From positions 5,756,001 to 5,820,000 of the forward strand of contig NZ_CP036276.1 of NCBI RefSeq assembly GCF_007747995.1: a DNA stretch of 64,000 nt, read 5' to 3'. Each line of letters starts with the position of its first letter. Position 1 is the stretch's first letter. The stretch is from Symmachiella dynata (lineage in GTDB: Bacteria > Planctomycetota > Planctomycetia > Planctomycetales > Planctomycetaceae). The notes beneath the pieces were generated by a model that ran no database searches, was not told the DNA's origin, and worked only from the letters and a program-made list of their open reading frames with translations. Made by a program: the position numbers and the translations under genes. Of this stretch, positions 49,316-59,648 are shown in pieces.

Positions 49316-50932
49316 GTGGCGAAACAATTACTTTTTGATGACCGCGCGCAACTCAAGTTGCAGCGCGGAGTACGGACGCTGGCGGACACCGTCGCCGTCA
49401 CCATGGGACCGACTGGCCGGAACGTCGTGATCGACAAAAGCTTCGGCAATCCCGTCGTGACCAAAGATGGCGTGACCGTTAGTAAAGAAATCGAACTGGA
49501 CGACCCGTTTGAAAACATGGGCGCCAAGTTGGTCAATGAAGTCGCCACCAAAACCAGCGACATCGCCGGCGATGGCACGACCACCGCGACCGTTATGGCG
49601 CGTGCCGTGTTCGAAGCGGGACTGCGAAGCATTACGATGGGAGCAAATCCCATGGTCGTTCGCCGCGGTATTGAAAAAGCGGCCGATGCCGTTTTGGCCT
49701 ATTTCGCCGAAACGTCGAAGCCGGTCTCCAGTAAAGAAGAGATCGCCCAAGTCGGCTGTATCTCGGCCAACAACGACCGTCCGGTGGGTGACTTGATTGC
49801 CGACGCGATGGAGCAAGTCGGACGCGACGGTGTGATTACTGTCGAAGAAGGCAAAGGCAACGAAACCACACTGACGCTGGCTGAGGGGATGCAATTCGAT
49901 AAGGGTTACATCTCCCCCTACTTCGTCAACGATCCCGAAACCATGAAAGTGGAATTGGAAGATTGTTATATCTTGCTGTTCGAGAAGAAAATCTCGAACC
50001 TGCGGGAACTCGTGCCGCTGTTGGAGAAAATTTCACAATCCAGCAAGCCGTTGTTGATCGTCGCTGAAGACGTTGACGGCGAAGCGTTGACCGCACTGGT
50101 CGTCAACCGCCTGCGTGGCGTGTTGAATGTGGCAGCCGTCAAAGCCCCCGGTTTTGGTGATCGCCGCAAAGCCATGTTGGCCGACATGGCCGTTTTGACC
50201 GGTGGCACGCTGATCTCCGAAGAGTTGGGCATCACCTTGGAATCGGTCGAGTTGAATCAACTTGGCCGTTGCAAAAAGGTTGAAATCGACAAAGATTCCA
50301 CAACCTTGATCGAAGGTGGCGGAGACTCCGAAGCGATCAAAACCCGCGTGCAACAAATCCGCACTCAAATCGAAAATACCGATAGCGAATACGATCGCGA
50401 GAAATTCCAAGAACGTCTGGCCAAGTTGACCGGCGGCGTGGCAATTATCTCCGTCGGAGCCGCTACCGAATCGGAGATGAAACAGACCAAGGCACGCATG
50501 GAAGATGCCCTGCACGCCACACGGGCGGCTGTCGAAGAAGGCATTCTTCCCGGCGGTGGTGTCGCTTACTTGCGGGCGATCGAAGCAGCCAAAAGCGTCA
50601 AAGCCAAAGGGGACGAAAAGATCGGCGTCGCCATTGTGGCCAAAGCACTTGAGGCTCCGATTCGCCAGATCGCTGAAAACTGCGGCGAAGATGGCGCGGT
50701 GATCGCCGACGAAGTCCGCCAAAAAGGCGAGAACATCGGCTACAATGCCCAGGCAGGTGAATATGTCGACATGTTCAAGGCGGGCATCATTGATCCGACC
50801 AAAGTGGTCCGCAGTGCCGTCCAGAACTCGACATCGATCGCCGGCTTGATGCTGACGACCGAAGTCTTGGTCACACGGACTGACGACCTCGAAGGGGGCG
50901 ACAAGAAGGCGGTTGAAGGTAGTATCCGCTAA
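49316..50932 (+). CDS. groEL2: GroEL chaperonin, no GGM tail
   Basis: Start is GTG (49316) with GAGGAGTGAG ahead; product 538 aa. Motifs include [58 protein letters not shown] and [14 protein letters not shown]. The C-terminus is [18 protein letters not shown], without Gly-Met repeats. It is shorter than GroEL1 and lacks its His cluster. Two near-identical 14-bp repeats (ACTGATCGATCCGA/G) are at about 49250-49276 in the groES-groEL2 spacer. Confidence 0.95.
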   Translation: MAKQLLFDDRAQLKLQRGVRTLADTVAVTMGPTGRNVVIDKSFGNPVVTKDGVTVSKEIELDDPFENMGAKLVNEVATKTSDIAGDGTTTATVMARAVFEAGLRSITMGANPMVVRRGIEKAADAVLAYFAETSKPVSSKEEIAQVGCISANNDRPVGDLIADAMEQVGRDGVITVEEGKGNETTLTLAEGMQFDKGYISPYFVNDPETMKVELEDCYILLFEKKISNLRELVPLLEKISQSSKPLLIVAEDVDGEALTALVVNRLRGVLNVAAVKAPGFGDRRKAMLADMAVLTGGTLISEELGITLESVELNQLGRCKKVEIDKDSTTLIEGGGDSEAIKTRVQQIRTQIENTDSEYDREKFQERLAKLTGGVAIISVGAATESEMKQTKARMEDALHATRAAVEEGILPGGGVAYLRAIEAAKSVKAKGDEKIGVAIVAKALEAPIRQIAENCGEDGAVIADEVRQKGENIGYNAQAGEYVDMFKAGIIDPTKVVRSAVQNSTSIAGLMLTTEVLVTRTDDLEGGDKKAVEGSIR

Positions 50933-50966
50933 CAAGTCGCGCACTTTGAGTTTTCATAAAATCCGG

Positions 50967-50995
50967 ACGGGCCACCCTTGCGGTGGCCCGTTTTG
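50967..50995 (+). terminator. Rho-independent terminator after groEL2
   Basis: ACGGGCCACC and GGTGGCCCGT form a perfect 10-bp stem with a 5-base loop, followed by TTTG. It ends the groES-groEL2 transcript before the dnaJ gene. Confidence 0.8.
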
Positions 50996-51091
50996 TGAAT
51001 CAGCGATTGCAAAACCTAGAATCTGAATACGATACAAAAAATAGCAGATTCTTCGAGCTTCGACTTCGAGAAGGGCTCAAGCGGAGCATAG

Positions 51092-51108
51092 CTGGCGCAG
51101 TGTGTGCG
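51092..51108 (+). promoter_or_regulatory. Possible weak sigma-54 element before dnaJ
   Basis: CTGGCGCAGTGTGTGCG keeps the GG-N10-GC spacing, with three mismatches to the consensus (A6, T13 and W17). It is about 100 bases before the dnaJ start. A sigma-70 promoter may equally be used. Confidence 0.2.
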
Positions 51109-51209
51109 AGTTTGGTTTCGGGTATCAACAATTGCGACTCAGTGTGAATCATTCTTCTTGAAAAAATCGATCGCTTGCGACGGCGGTCATTCCAGTTTGT
51201 AGTGAAACC

Positions 51210-52358
51210 ATGGCGGTGATGGCAACGAAACGCGACTATTACGAAGTCCTCGGCGTGGCAAAGGGAGCCGATGGCGATGAAATAAAAAAAGCCTACCGCA
51301 AGGAGGCGTTGGCCAATCATCCCGATAGAAATCCGGGGGATGGAGAGGCCGAACAACGCTTCAAGGATGCTGCCGAAGCATTCGAAATCTTGGGGGATGA
51401 GCAAAAGCGAGCACGGTACGATCGCTACGGTCATGCCGGCGTGCAAGGCTTGGGGGGCGGTGCTGGCTTCACCGACATCAATGACATCTTCGATTCCTTT
51501 GGTGACATGCTGGGTGGGATTTTCGGTGGGTCACGAACAGGCCAACCGGGAGCCGGACGACGTCCCTCGCGCGGTCGCAGCCTGAGAACGGGCATCACCG
51601 TCACGTTGCTCGAAGCGGCACGTGGTTGCACCCGAGAATTGGAAGTCCGCCGCCACGAAAACTGTGAGACTTGCGGCGGCTCCGGCGCCAAAGCCGGTTC
51701 CATCGCCCAGCCCTGCGACTATTGTGATGGTCGCGGGCAGGTCGTGCAGTCGCAAGGTTTTTTCCGCATTCAGACGACTTGTCCCGCCTGCAGCGGCGAT
51801 GGTGTCGTGGTGCGGGATAAATGTGAGGAATGTGGCGGATCTGGACGCGAATCAAAAACGGCGCAACTGGAGGTCAAGGTTCCTCCAGGGGTCGATAACG
51901 ACATGCAGCTTTGTCTGCGGGGCGAAGGTGAACCGGGAGCGCTCGGAGGTCCGCGAGGCGATTTGTATGTGGACATTCACGTGAAGGAACATTCGTTGTT
52001 CCAACGCGACGGCAACACGCTGACTTGTCTGGTCCCGATTACCTATACACAAGCGGCGCTGGGCGCTGAAATTGAAGTCCCCATTCTGACCGGCCGGCAC
52101 GACCTGAAAGTCCCAGCCGGCACGCAAACGGGCACCGAATTTCGGTTGCGGGGTTTAGGCATGCCCGACCCGCATGGACGAGGGACGGGAGACTTGTTGG
52201 TCGAAGTCCAAGTGGACGTTCCCAAAAAACTCACGGAACGACAAGAAGAGTTGCTCCGCGAGCTGGCGGAGTTGGAAGAGGCTCACGTCAGCCCACATCG
52301 CAAGTCATTTTTTGAGACACTCAAGGACTACTTCACAGGCGAAGACGAAGAAACCTAG
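51210..52358 (+). CDS. dnaJ: DnaJ co-chaperone
   Basis: The 382-aa protein begins [16 protein letters not shown] (second ATG at 51219 is also possible). The J domain has the HPD motif in [10 protein letters not shown] Gly/Phe-rich linker follows, then four CxxCxGxG-like zinc motifs: [24 protein letters not shown] and CEECGGSG. The C-terminal substrate domain ends at 382. It delivers unfolded clients to DnaK. grpE follows 63 bp later. Confidence 0.96.
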   Translation: MAVMATKRDYYEVLGVAKGADGDEIKKAYRKEALANHPDRNPGDGEAEQRFKDAAEAFEILGDEQKRARYDRYGHAGVQGLGGGAGFTDINDIFDSFGDMLGGIFGGSRTGQPGAGRRPSRGRSLRTGITVTLLEAARGCTRELEVRRHENCETCGGSGAKAGSIAQPCDYCDGRGQVVQSQGFFRIQTTCPACSGDGVVVRDKCEECGGSGRESKTAQLEVKVPPGVDNDMQLCLRGEGEPGALGGPRGDLYVDIHVKEHSLFQRDGNTLTCLVPITYTQAALGAEIEVPILTGRHDLKVPAGTQTGTEFRLRGLGMPDPHGRGTGDLLVEVQVDVPKKLTERQEELLRELAELEEAHVSPHRKSFFETLKDYFTGEDEET

Positions 52359-52421
52359 AATTGATCGCCCCGTGAATCGGCGGTCCTTTCCCTGGACGAT
52401 GATCGGTAAGGAAGAAATCTC

Positions 52422-52961
52422 GTGGCAGACGAAACACCCAACGAAAATCCCGACAACACAGCGGCCGAGGCAGCGGCATCTGACGATCAAGAACCAACGC
52501 TCGAAGAGCAGTTGGCCGCAGCGATCGCCGAACGGGACACAAACCTAGACCGCTGGCGGCGGGCTGAAGCGGAATGCGAAAACGTGCGCAAGCGGATGCG
52601 TCGCGAATTGGAAGAGGCGCGCAAATACGAATCGCTCGGACTGTCGCGCGACATTTTGCCTGCGCTCGATAACCTCCAGCGGGCGATTGACGCAGCAGGA
52701 CAGACGCACAATCTGGATCAACTGATTGAAGGCGTCGAATTGGTGGCGAAGCAATTCCAAGATGCTTTGAACAAGCATCAAGTCATTGCGATCGATGCTG
52801 TCAACAAGCCGTTCAATTCCGAACAGCACGAAGCGATGCAACAAGTCCCCTCCGCCGATCATCCCCCGATGACGGTCATTCAGGAGCTCGAGCAAGGCTA
52901 CACCCTGCACGACCGCTTGGTGCGACCCAGCAAAGTGATTGTCTCCAAAGCTGTGGAATAA
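52422..52961 (+). CDS. grpE: GrpE nucleotide-exchange factor
   Basis: The 179-aa protein has an acidic N-tail, a long coiled helix (LEEQLAAAIAERDTNLDRWRRAEAECENVRKRMRRELEEAR) and a beta C-domain ending GYTLHDRLVRPSKVIVSK, the family's signature end. GrpE releases ADP from DnaK. It follows dnaJ in one direction, probably in the same transcript. Confidence 0.95.
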   Translation: MADETPNENPDNTAAEAAASDDQEPTLEEQLAAAIAERDTNLDRWRRAEAECENVRKRMRRELEEARKYESLGLSRDILPALDNLQRAIDAAGQTHNLDQLIEGVELVAKQFQDALNKHQVIAIDAVNKPFNSEQHEAMQQVPSADHPPMTVIQELEQGYTLHDRLVRPSKVIVSKAVE

Positions 52962-53092
52962 AAGAGGTTTTCGCGCGGAGGATGTGGGTTGCTCTTTCCG
53001 CTATCATTTTTCAAGTAGTCCGGGACTGGTTTGCTCCGACCGCTGGCCATTTTCCTCGCTAAGAGGTTTTACGTCTCGACAAAGGAACTGCG

Positions 53093-53395
53093 ATGCCGAC
53101 GTACGACTACGTTTGTAAAAGCTGCGACCATCAGTGGGAAGTGTTCCATTCGATGAAGCAAAAACCGATCCGCAAATGCCCCGAGTGCGGCAAATTAAAA
53201 GCGGAGCGGATGATCGGTTCGGGCGGCGGAATCATTTTCCGTGGATCGGGTTTCTACGAAACGGACTACCGCAGCGAATCGTACAAGAAGGCCGCCAGTG
53301 CGGATAAGACCGCAGCGGCGAAAAAGACCGAATCCAAGCCAAGCACGTCCGACACAAAGGCGAGTTCGTCTGGAAGCAGCAAGTCGAGCGATTAA
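53093..53395 (+). CDS. FmdB-type zinc-ribbon protein
   Basis: The 100-aa protein has two CxxC pairs, YVCKSCDHQWE and RKCPECGKLKAERM, followed by GGGIIFRGSGFYETDY, as in the FmdB family of small putative regulators. The C-tail is rich in Ala, Lys and Ser and probably disordered. It is the last gene of the plus-strand chaperone region but likely unrelated in function. Confidence 0.9.
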   Translation: MPTYDYVCKSCDHQWEVFHSMKQKPIRKCPECGKLKAERMIGSGGGIIFRGSGFYETDYRSESYKKAASADKTAAAKKTESKPSTSDTKASSSGSSKSSD

Positions 53396-53552
53396 AGTCG
53401 GCCGGAGTCGTAACCGGTGTTGCCCCCGGAAATTGCTCGTCGCCCCCCGTTTCGAAAATCGCGCTTGACGCCGCACGAGTGTTGAGGCGACAATTTTGGC
53501 GGGGAGCCGTTTTGGCAGTATGCACCGTTTTTGAATCCGGGAAATCCGTGCG

Positions 53553-53774
53553 ATGATTCAACTCATGACTTGTCCGATCTGCGATAAAGCTGTCTCCGCC
53601 GTCGAAGCAGCTGAGTCCAAGACATTGCCATTTTGCAGCCGACGTTGCCAACAGATCGATTTTTTCCGTTGGACGGATGGCCGATACGCCATTGAAGAAT
53701 CCTTGGATGACCGGCCGGACATTGTCGAGAAACTCGCCGAAGAGTTTGACGAATTCGATGAGGCGGACGGTTAA
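53553..53774 (+). CDS. yacG: YacG DNA gyrase inhibitor family
   Basis: The 73-aa protein has a four-Cys zinc site in CPICDKAV and LPFCSRRCQQIDFFRW. These and the acidic C-end match YacG, a small gyrase-binding protein in E. coli. Length is typical. Confidence 0.85.
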   Translation: MIQLMTCPICDKAVSAVEAAESKTLPFCSRRCQQIDFFRWTDGRYAIEESLDDRPDIVEKLAEEFDEFDEADG

Positions 53775-53780
53775 CTTGCT

Positions 53781-54122
53781 ATGGCCAAATGCGATCAAGG
53801 GTACTTGTGCGAAGTCTGCGGCCAAGCCGTTCCGGGTATCACGGACAGCGATCTGTATTTGCGCTATGTGATCGGCCGCGTAGAAATCGCAGCACTGCAT
53901 CGCGAACCCGAGCGTCATCTCCACTGCAATCCCGTACTATCGCAGTTCATTGTCGACGACAAATTCCCGCCGGTCACGGTTGAGGGCGATTTCAGCAAAT
54001 GTCACATGGATGACGAATCCCGCCGCCGCGAAGAAGAGTTGGTCACGCGCGGCTGGCAACGCTTGAAGGAAGTGGGCCGCTTAGGACTCAGCGTGCCGGA
54101 ATATCCACTCCCGGGTCTCTAA
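53781..54122 (+). CDS. Small protein with paired Cys, unknown
   Basis: The 113-aa product begins six bases after the yacG stop, so the two are likely cotranscribed. CEVCGQAV and HLHCNP contain potential zinc ligands. A middle GDFSKCHMDDESRRREEE segment is charged, and the end is a short helix plus VPEYPLPGL. I do not recognise the family. No signal peptide is present. Confidence 0.7.
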   Translation: MAKCDQGYLCEVCGQAVPGITDSDLYLRYVIGRVEIAALHREPERHLHCNPVLSQFIVDDKFPPVTVEGDFSKCHMDDESRRREEELVTRGWQRLKEVGRLGLSVPEYPLPGL

Positions 54123-54173
54123 GTCCCGCAGCATGACTCGGTGACTTTTGAGATCACACTGCAGCTGAATATT

Positions 54174-54815
54174 TCATTCGGCATAGATGCTGGCAACGGG
54201 CAATGTGAATCCGGGGAGCACATCGCCGCCGTCGAGACTTTCCTCGATGCCGACAATTTGTTCCTGATCGACCGCTGTGTAAACGCGAACCTGTTTCCGC
54301 AAATGGTCGACGTACCACACAAGACGGACTCCGACCTCGAAATAATCGCGGAGTTTCTCCTGCATCTCCTCGGCCGTGTTGCCTTTGCTGATGACTTCGA
54401 TCGCCAAATCAGGCACCAAAGTCGCCACAGGCGTGCGTGGGACTTTGCCGTCGGGAAGTTTATGCCGAGCAATGAAGGAGACATCAGGAATCCGGACTAA
54501 ACCGGGCGCGAGCCGTAAGATGCCGTCTGCCCCCAATAGAATCCCGAGATTATTTTGTCGAATGAAATCGCCGAGGAACTGGCCAAGCAACATCGCAATA
54601 TACGACTCATAGGTTCCCATGGTTTTCTCCAACAAAACGCCGTCGACCAGCTCATACAGACGATTTTCGCGGTCATGAATGTCGACCACGTCCTCCTCGG
54701 TGGCTGGGTCGGAGTCGTGTGGGAGGCGGATACGAGATAGCGGCATTGCACCGTAGCGTGCCGCTAAGTCAACCGCGGTCCAGTCGGCGGCTATGGAGTC
54801 GACTGCGTGAGACAT
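54174..54815 (-). CDS. Uma2-family (DUF820) nuclease-like protein
   Basis: The start at 54815 (MSHAVDSIAADWT) is preferred, though no clear ribosome-binding site supports it; the frame continues upstream to 54917. Product 213 aa. The restriction-endonuclease-like core has YELVDGVLLEKTMGTYES, RIPDVSFIARHKLP, LAIEVISKGNTAEEM and VRLVWYVDHLRKQVRVY, giving the D/E-x(n)-E-x-I/V pattern of the family. These proteins are common in planctomycetes and cyanobacteria, in many copies; the cellular role is unknown. Confidence 0.8.
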   Translation of the reverse strand: MSHAVDSIAADWTAVDLAARYGAMPLSRIRLPHDSDPATEEDVVDIHDRENRLYELVDGVLLEKTMGTYESYIAMLLGQFLGDFIRQNNLGILLGADGILRLAPGLVRIPDVSFIARHKLPDGKVPRTPVATLVPDLAIEVISKGNTAEEMQEKLRDYFEVGVRLVWYVDHLRKQVRVYTAVDQEQIVGIEESLDGGDVLPGFTLPVASIYAE

Positions 54816-55150
54816 GGGGGCTTGTTCTCGAAAAAACAGCATTTCTTGGTTTACTTCACCAATTATCCGCTGCGATTGGCTCCGGAACAAGTCCAAATGA
54901 GGACCGCCCCGATACACAGTGAGGGAACCCGTACAGCCATTTCAGTGTCTATTGGGACGGAATATTGTGCCTGCGCAGCGGCTAGGCAGGCACTAAGCCG
55001 CGTTGACAGAAAGTCGGAGTTTCTCGATACTCACTGATGAAGCAATCGAGGTCAATTTTGCTAGGCCAGAAAGTGCTGATCAATGCACGCGTGGAAGGTC
55101 TCTGCGCAGGCTGATCTCAAAACAGACGTTTTAAGACAAGCGGAACACGG
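54816..55150. other. Divergent spacer before proA
   Basis: A GTGCCTG...CAGGCAC inverted repeat (54967-54973 and 54987-54993, 13-base loop) is the only structure I see. No ORF or RNA gene is supported. Confidence 0.35.
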
Positions 55151-56446
55151 GTGGAAACAGCGGTGAATGTAGCGACAACAGCAACAATACCGGACTTAAA
55201 ATCGTACACGCGCGAAGTCGCTGAACGTGCGCAACAAGCTGCGCGGGGTCTGGCGCTGGCGAGCGGGGGGCAAAAGGATGATTGGCTGCGCCGGTCGGCG
55301 GAGTTGATTCGTGCGCGTGGCGACGAGATTTTGGCCGCCAACGAACAGGATATTGCCCAGGCACCGGAGTACGGACTGAATGCGGCAGCCGTTGACCGAT
55401 TGCGGCTCACCCCCGAGCGATTGGAAGGAATTGCCACAGCGCTTGAGGAAGTCGTTGCGTTGCCCAATCCGGTGGGAGAGGTCATCGACAGCAACATCCG
55501 CCCCAACGGGTTGGAGGTTCTCAAAGTCCGCGTTCCGTTGGGAGTGGTCTTTTTCATCTACGAATCGCGGCCCAATGTCACAGTCGATGCGGCCGCGCTG
55601 TGCGTCAAAAGCGGCAATGCGGTCATTCTGCGGGGAGGCAAAGAGGCCTTTCACAGCAACCAGGCTTTTTATGCCATTCTGCAAGAAGCGCTCAGCGATG
55701 TTGGGTTGCCGGAGCAGGCTGTGCAACTCGTGGAAACAACCGATCGAGACGCGGTGGGGCATTTTTTGCGGCAGAGTGACAAGATCTCCGTGACGATTCC
55801 ACGGGGCGGCAAAGCATTGATCGAACGGGTCGCCGCTGAAGCGACAATGCCGGTCATTAAACACTACGACGGAAATTGCCACGTCTATGTGGACACGGCA
55901 GCGGATTTGGATGCGGCGCTGCGAATCGTGATCAACAGCAAATGCCATCGCCCCGGTGTCTGCAATGCGGCCGAAAGCCTGCTCGTACATCGCGAGGTGG
56001 CGGAGACGTTTCTGCCGAAAATGGCGGCAAAGTTCGCCGAGCAAGGTGTCGAGATGCGGTGTTGCGAACGTTCGTTACCGCTCATGCCGGGTGCGGTCCC
56101 GGCGACACGCGAGGATTTTGCTGATGAGTTTTTAGACCTGATTATTTCCATCAAGGTGGTCGATGACTTGCAGGCAGCTATCGATCATATCGAAGAGTTC
56201 AGTTCGCGGCATACCGAGGCGATCGTCACCAACGACTTAGCGGCGTCGCGGCGTTTTTGCGCGGCAGTTGATTCGGCGGCGGTGATTGTGAATGCCAGCA
56301 CGCGATTCAACGATGGAGGTCAATTCGGTTTGGGAGCCGAGATTGGCATCAGCACCGATAAATTTCATGCTCGCGGGCCGTGCGGTTTGCGGGAATTGAC
56401 CAGTTACAAATACCTCGTGCAAGGCGCGGGACAGATTCGAGAGTAA
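55151..56446 (+). CDS. proA: Gamma-glutamyl phosphate reductase
   Basis: Start GTG at 55151; product 431 aa. The aldehyde-dehydrogenase fold is seen in [45 protein letters not shown], the catalytic Cys in [10 protein letters not shown] (about residue 277) and [19 protein letters not shown]. It is the second step of proline synthesis. proB is not adjacent. Confidence 0.95.
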   Translation: METAVNVATTATIPDLKSYTREVAERAQQAARGLALASGGQKDDWLRRSAELIRARGDEILAANEQDIAQAPEYGLNAAAVDRLRLTPERLEGIATALEEVVALPNPVGEVIDSNIRPNGLEVLKVRVPLGVVFFIYESRPNVTVDAAALCVKSGNAVILRGGKEAFHSNQAFYAILQEALSDVGLPEQAVQLVETTDRDAVGHFLRQSDKISVTIPRGGKALIERVAAEATMPVIKHYDGNCHVYVDTAADLDAALRIVINSKCHRPGVCNAAESLLVHREVAETFLPKMAAKFAEQGVEMRCCERSLPLMPGAVPATREDFADEFLDLIISIKVVDDLQAAIDHIEEFSSRHTEAIVTNDLAASRRFCAAVDSAAVIVNASTRFNDGGQFGLGAEIGISTDKFHARGPCGLRELTSYKYLVQGAGQIRE

Positions 56447-56489
56447 GGTACTCCTCGAATCGGTAGACGGCAATGGGTGGAGGCCAAGG

Positions 56490-57542
56490 ATGGCAGACGT
56501 ACTCAGCCAATCAGAAGTGGAATCGCTGTTATCAGCGCTGGATCCGGGTGTGCAGGTCCGTCAAAAGCGCGCGGATGATCCGAATTCCCAAGTCAGCATC
56601 TATGACTTCAAACGCCCCGAACGCGTCAGCAAAGAGCAGATGCGGGGGTTCCAAGCGCTGCACGAAGGTTTTGGCCGGGAATTCGGGGCTGCGCTGAGCG
56701 GGATGCTGCGGACGATTGTGGAAGTCAAACTGATCAGCGTCGACCAATTGACCTACAGCGAATTCGTATACAGTTTAGAAAACCCGTCCTGCTTTAATTT
56801 GCTGACTGCCGAACCGTTGGAAGGGCATATCATTCTTGATCTGAACCCGTCCATTGTGTTTCCGATCATCGATCGACTCTTGGGGGGTGGACGGGAATCG
56901 ACACAGAAATTGCCGGGACGGCCGCTCACAGAAATCGAAGTGCGACTGGCCAGCCGCATCACCAACTTGGCCATCGAAGCCTTAAAAAATGCTTGGGCAC
57001 GGATTTGTCAATTGGACCCCAAAATCAGTCAGGTCGAGAGCAATCCGCAACTGGTGCAGATCGTGCCGCCCAACGAAGTCATCGTGTTGATCAGCTTTGA
57101 AATTACGATGGGGGAAATGCGGGGCATCATGAATTTGTGCATCCCGTTTAATACCATCGAACCGTTGGCCGGCAAATTTTCGTCCAACGCCTGGTCCACC
57201 TACACACAAAAACAGGCCGATGCGCGGCAGTCGATGAACCTTGAAACGGGGGTTAATCATGCAAAGGTCAAACTGGTGGTTCGATTGGCAGAGACACACT
57301 TAACCAACAGTGACCTGCTGAATATGGCTGTCGGGGATGTGATTCCCACCGGCACAGAAAAATCGGAACCTTTGCAGGTCGACATTGAGGGCGTGCCAAA
57401 GTTTTACGCGCAACCCGGCTCCTACAAAGGGTATACCGCCGTACAGATTGGAAAAGCGATCCGTGCGCCTGAGGATGTTGTCGAGGAAAAACTGAAGAGT
57501 ATCGCAGCAACAAAACCACCGCAGGCGCAAGCAGCGACATGA
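56490..57542 (+). CDS. fliM: FliM flagellar motor switch protein
   Basis: The 350-aa protein begins [20 protein letters not shown], the CheY-P-binding/FliM N-motif, then [24 protein letters not shown], the middle domain ([15 protein letters not shown]) and the C-terminal SpoA-like surface-antigen domain. It is part of the rotor switch. No other flagellar gene lies within the window: its neighbours are proA and the infC group. Confidence 0.95.
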   Translation: MADVLSQSEVESLLSALDPGVQVRQKRADDPNSQVSIYDFKRPERVSKEQMRGFQALHEGFGREFGAALSGMLRTIVEVKLISVDQLTYSEFVYSLENPSCFNLLTAEPLEGHIILDLNPSIVFPIIDRLLGGGRESTQKLPGRPLTEIEVRLASRITNLAIEALKNAWARICQLDPKISQVESNPQLVQIVPPNEVIVLISFEITMGEMRGIMNLCIPFNTIEPLAGKFSSNAWSTYTQKQADARQSMNLETGVNHAKVKLVVRLAETHLTNSDLLNMAVGDVIPTGTEKSEPLQVDIEGVPKFYAQPGSYKGYTAVQIGKAIRAPEDVVEEKLKSIAATKPPQAQAAT

Positions 57543-57866
57543 CATTTAGCCAACAGCGGGGCTTCTGGGAGGTGTCCTGCACAGATATTTTTCTCCGGCA
57601 AGGCGTAAGATGTCGTGGGCAAGTCCTTGACGGAGTGAGGTTTAGGGGTCAAAATATCCCCAGAGTAGTACAATCGTTCTTGCTTGTCAGGTTGCTAAGA
57701 ACGGTGCGGGTTTGACGAATAGATCGTTATGGCCCGCATATCGGGCTGTGACACCTGACAATTCGAGAAGTGTCGTAGACGCATATCTAGGCGCTGCGGC
57801 GCAATAAAAGTTCAGACGTATTTTTTACCATGAGTTGCCTAGTTCAAACTGAAAAGGACACAAACT
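57543..57866. other. Spacer between fliM and infC
   Basis: A TTGACG at about 57711-57716 could be a -35 but no good -10 follows at 17 bp. I see no ORF, hairpin terminator or RNA gene with confidence. Confidence 0.35.
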
Positions 57867-58379
57867 ATCGACACAAGTCATCGACTCAACGATCAAATCC
57901 GCATTACACCAGTGCGGGTTGTGAGTCATACGGGGGAAATGCTGGGAATCATCCCCACAGCCGACGCACAGCAAGTTGCGTATGACGAAGGCCTGGATCT
58001 TGTAGAGGTTGCTCCGAACGAACGTCCTCCCGTGTGCCGCATTATGGATTACGGGAAGTTTAAGTACGAACAGAAGAAACGGCTGGCCAAAAACTCCAAG
58101 CAGCATCACGTCCAACTGAAGGAAATTCGGGTCCGCCCCAAAACGGGCGACCACGACATCGACTTCAAGGTCAAACGTGCACGCACGTTTTTGCAGGGAC
58201 GTGATAAGGTCAAGGTGAACATCATTTTTCGCGGCCGAGAATTGGCGCACAAGGATCGGGGCATGGAGATCCTGAATAGCATCATCGAAAACTTGGACGA
58301 CATCGCGAAAGTTGAAAAATTTCCTAGCATGGAAGGTCGGAACCAGATGAGCGCAATCTTGGCTCCGCGGGCGTCCTAA
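57867..58379 (+). CDS. infC: Translation initiation factor IF-3, ATC start codon
   Basis: The in-frame stop upstream is a TAG at 57840, and no ATG, GTG or TTG occurs in frame before the GTG at 57912. A family alignment needs the [15 protein letters not shown] residues coded before 57912. An ATC at 57867 has AAAAGGA with a spacing of about eight bases, so I place the start there; product 170 aa ([12 protein letters not shown]). IF-3 genes are known to use rare AUU/AUC starts that allow autoregulation. The C-domain has GREMSAILAP-like end ([12 protein letters not shown]). rpmI and rplT follow, as usual. Confidence 0.9.
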   Translation: MDTSHRLNDQIRITPVRVVSHTGEMLGIIPTADAQQVAYDEGLDLVEVAPNERPPVCRIMDYGKFKYEQKKRLAKNSKQHHVQLKEIRVRPKTGDHDIDFKVKRARTFLQGRDKVKVNIIFRGRELAHKDRGMEILNSIIENLDDIAKVEKFPSMEGRNQMSAILAPRAS

Positions 58380-58401
58380 CCTCGGTGGGAGACAAGAAAT
58401 C

Positions 58402-58475
58402 GTTTCAAAACCCTCTGGCGTGTCCTGTTGACTGATCAGCAAGTTCCTGGAACATCCGCAACCGGGTTTTGAAAC
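58402..58475. repeat. GTTTCAAAACC inverted repeat, copy C
   Basis: GTTTCAAAACCC (58402-58413) and GGGTTTTGAAAC (58464-58475) form a perfect 12-bp inverted repeat with 50 bases between. It lies in the infC-rpmI spacer. No ORF is supported in the spacer. Confidence 0.65.
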
Positions 58476-58643
58476 AGATTCTACGGTTTTCGGCGACTCA
58501 GCGGTGAAATCCAACGGTTGATCAGGCATCTGTGCCGATCAGATGGATCATTGCGGGGTGATTTTCGGGGTCCAGCTAGAGATTCCTCGAGCGGCAGACG
58601 TTTTTTTGCACGCGCAGGCTGGCTTTCCGAAACGGAAGTCCGC

Positions 58644-58649
58644 TATAAT
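58644..58649 (+). promoter_or_regulatory. TATAAT -10 element before rpmI
   Basis: A perfect -10 hexamer 56 bases before the rpmI start; the -35 region is unconvincing. It suggests that rpmI-rplT can be transcribed apart from infC. Confidence 0.3.
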
Positions 58650-58704
58650 CCGCGACTTCTGAAGATATTCAAACCAATTTTTCATAGACTCTGGCGGCGG
58701 GATC

Positions 58705-58905
58705 ATGCCCAAGCAGAAGACACACAAGGGAATTAAGAAGCGGTTCAAAGTGACTGCTACAGGGAAAGCCAAGCATCGCAAGGCTTTTCGTGGACATATC
58801 TTAGGGAAAAAGACCTCGAAGCGTAAAAGCGATTTGCGCCAGGATGGTGTGCTCGTCGGCGCCGAGGCGAAGCTGATCCAAGCCGCTTTGCGGCCAAGCA
58901 GTTAA
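58705..58905 (+). CDS. rpmI: 50S ribosomal protein L35
   Basis: The 66-aa basic protein [28 protein letters not shown]... is typical L35. It lies between infC and rplT, the usual order; the distances (325 bp and 221 bp) are longer than in most bacteria. Confidence 0.96.
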   Translation: MPKQKTHKGIKKRFKVTATGKAKHRKAFRGHILGKKTSKRKSDLRQDGVLVGAEAKLIQAALRPSS

Positions 58906-59126
58906 CGACGCACGTGTTCAGAATTGCCGTATTGGATTGAAGGCGGGCCACCTTGGTGGACAAGGCGCCAAGGCTCGCTTCGCCTTTGCAGAACAATTTT
59001 GCGGGGGGAATTTCCCCTGGGCAATTCATGCTGGGCAATACAGAAGATCTATGGGCCGGGACGCACTCCCGGAAATCCGCTCGAGCCACATCGCTGCACA
59101 ATTTAGACAACAGGTAGTTTAGAGTC

Positions 59127-59489
59127 ATGAGAGTTCGCAAAGGCGCCGCTCGTCGGCGTGCCAAAAAACGGTTATTCAAAGAGGCCCGCGGTAATTTCGG
59201 GGGCCGTAAAAACTTGACCCGTACGGTCAAGGAAACCCTCGTCCGCTCACGGGCATTTGCGTATCGCGATCGCCGCGTGCGGAAACGTGATATGCGCAGA
59301 CTGTGGATCACGCGGATCACCGCCGCTTGCCGCAGTCGGGGCATGAGCTATTCCCGGTTTATCAACGGCTTGCTCAAAGCCGAGATTGCCCTGAACCGCA
59401 AATCGCTCAGCGAGTTGGCCATCCACGAGCCGCAGATTTTCGACGAACTGGTCGAACTGGCACAGGCTCAAGTCGCTGCTGCCGCTTAA
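59127..59489 (+). CDS. rplT: 50S ribosomal protein L20
   Basis: The 120-aa basic protein with [20 protein letters not shown] and [14 protein letters not shown]-type helices is L20, an early 50S assembly protein. In many bacteria L20 binds its own mRNA leader to regulate the operon; no leader fold was resolved here. Confidence 0.96.
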   Translation: MRVRKGAARRRAKKRLFKEARGNFGGRKNLTRTVKETLVRSRAFAYRDRRVRKRDMRRLWITRITAACRSRGMSYSRFINGLLKAEIALNRKSLSELAIHEPQIFDELVELAQAQVAAAA

Positions 59490-59648
59490 ACCGGCTGCCG
59501 GCTACTTGCTGGTCATCATGCTCATTTGCCGAACACGCAATTCCTCGGTCCCCGCCGCCTGCAAAGACGCGCGGGGATCGATTTATTTCGGTCCCATGAT
59601 ATCTCCCTCCGATTTCCGTAAACCTTCATCAAAACGGCCAAACCTCTG

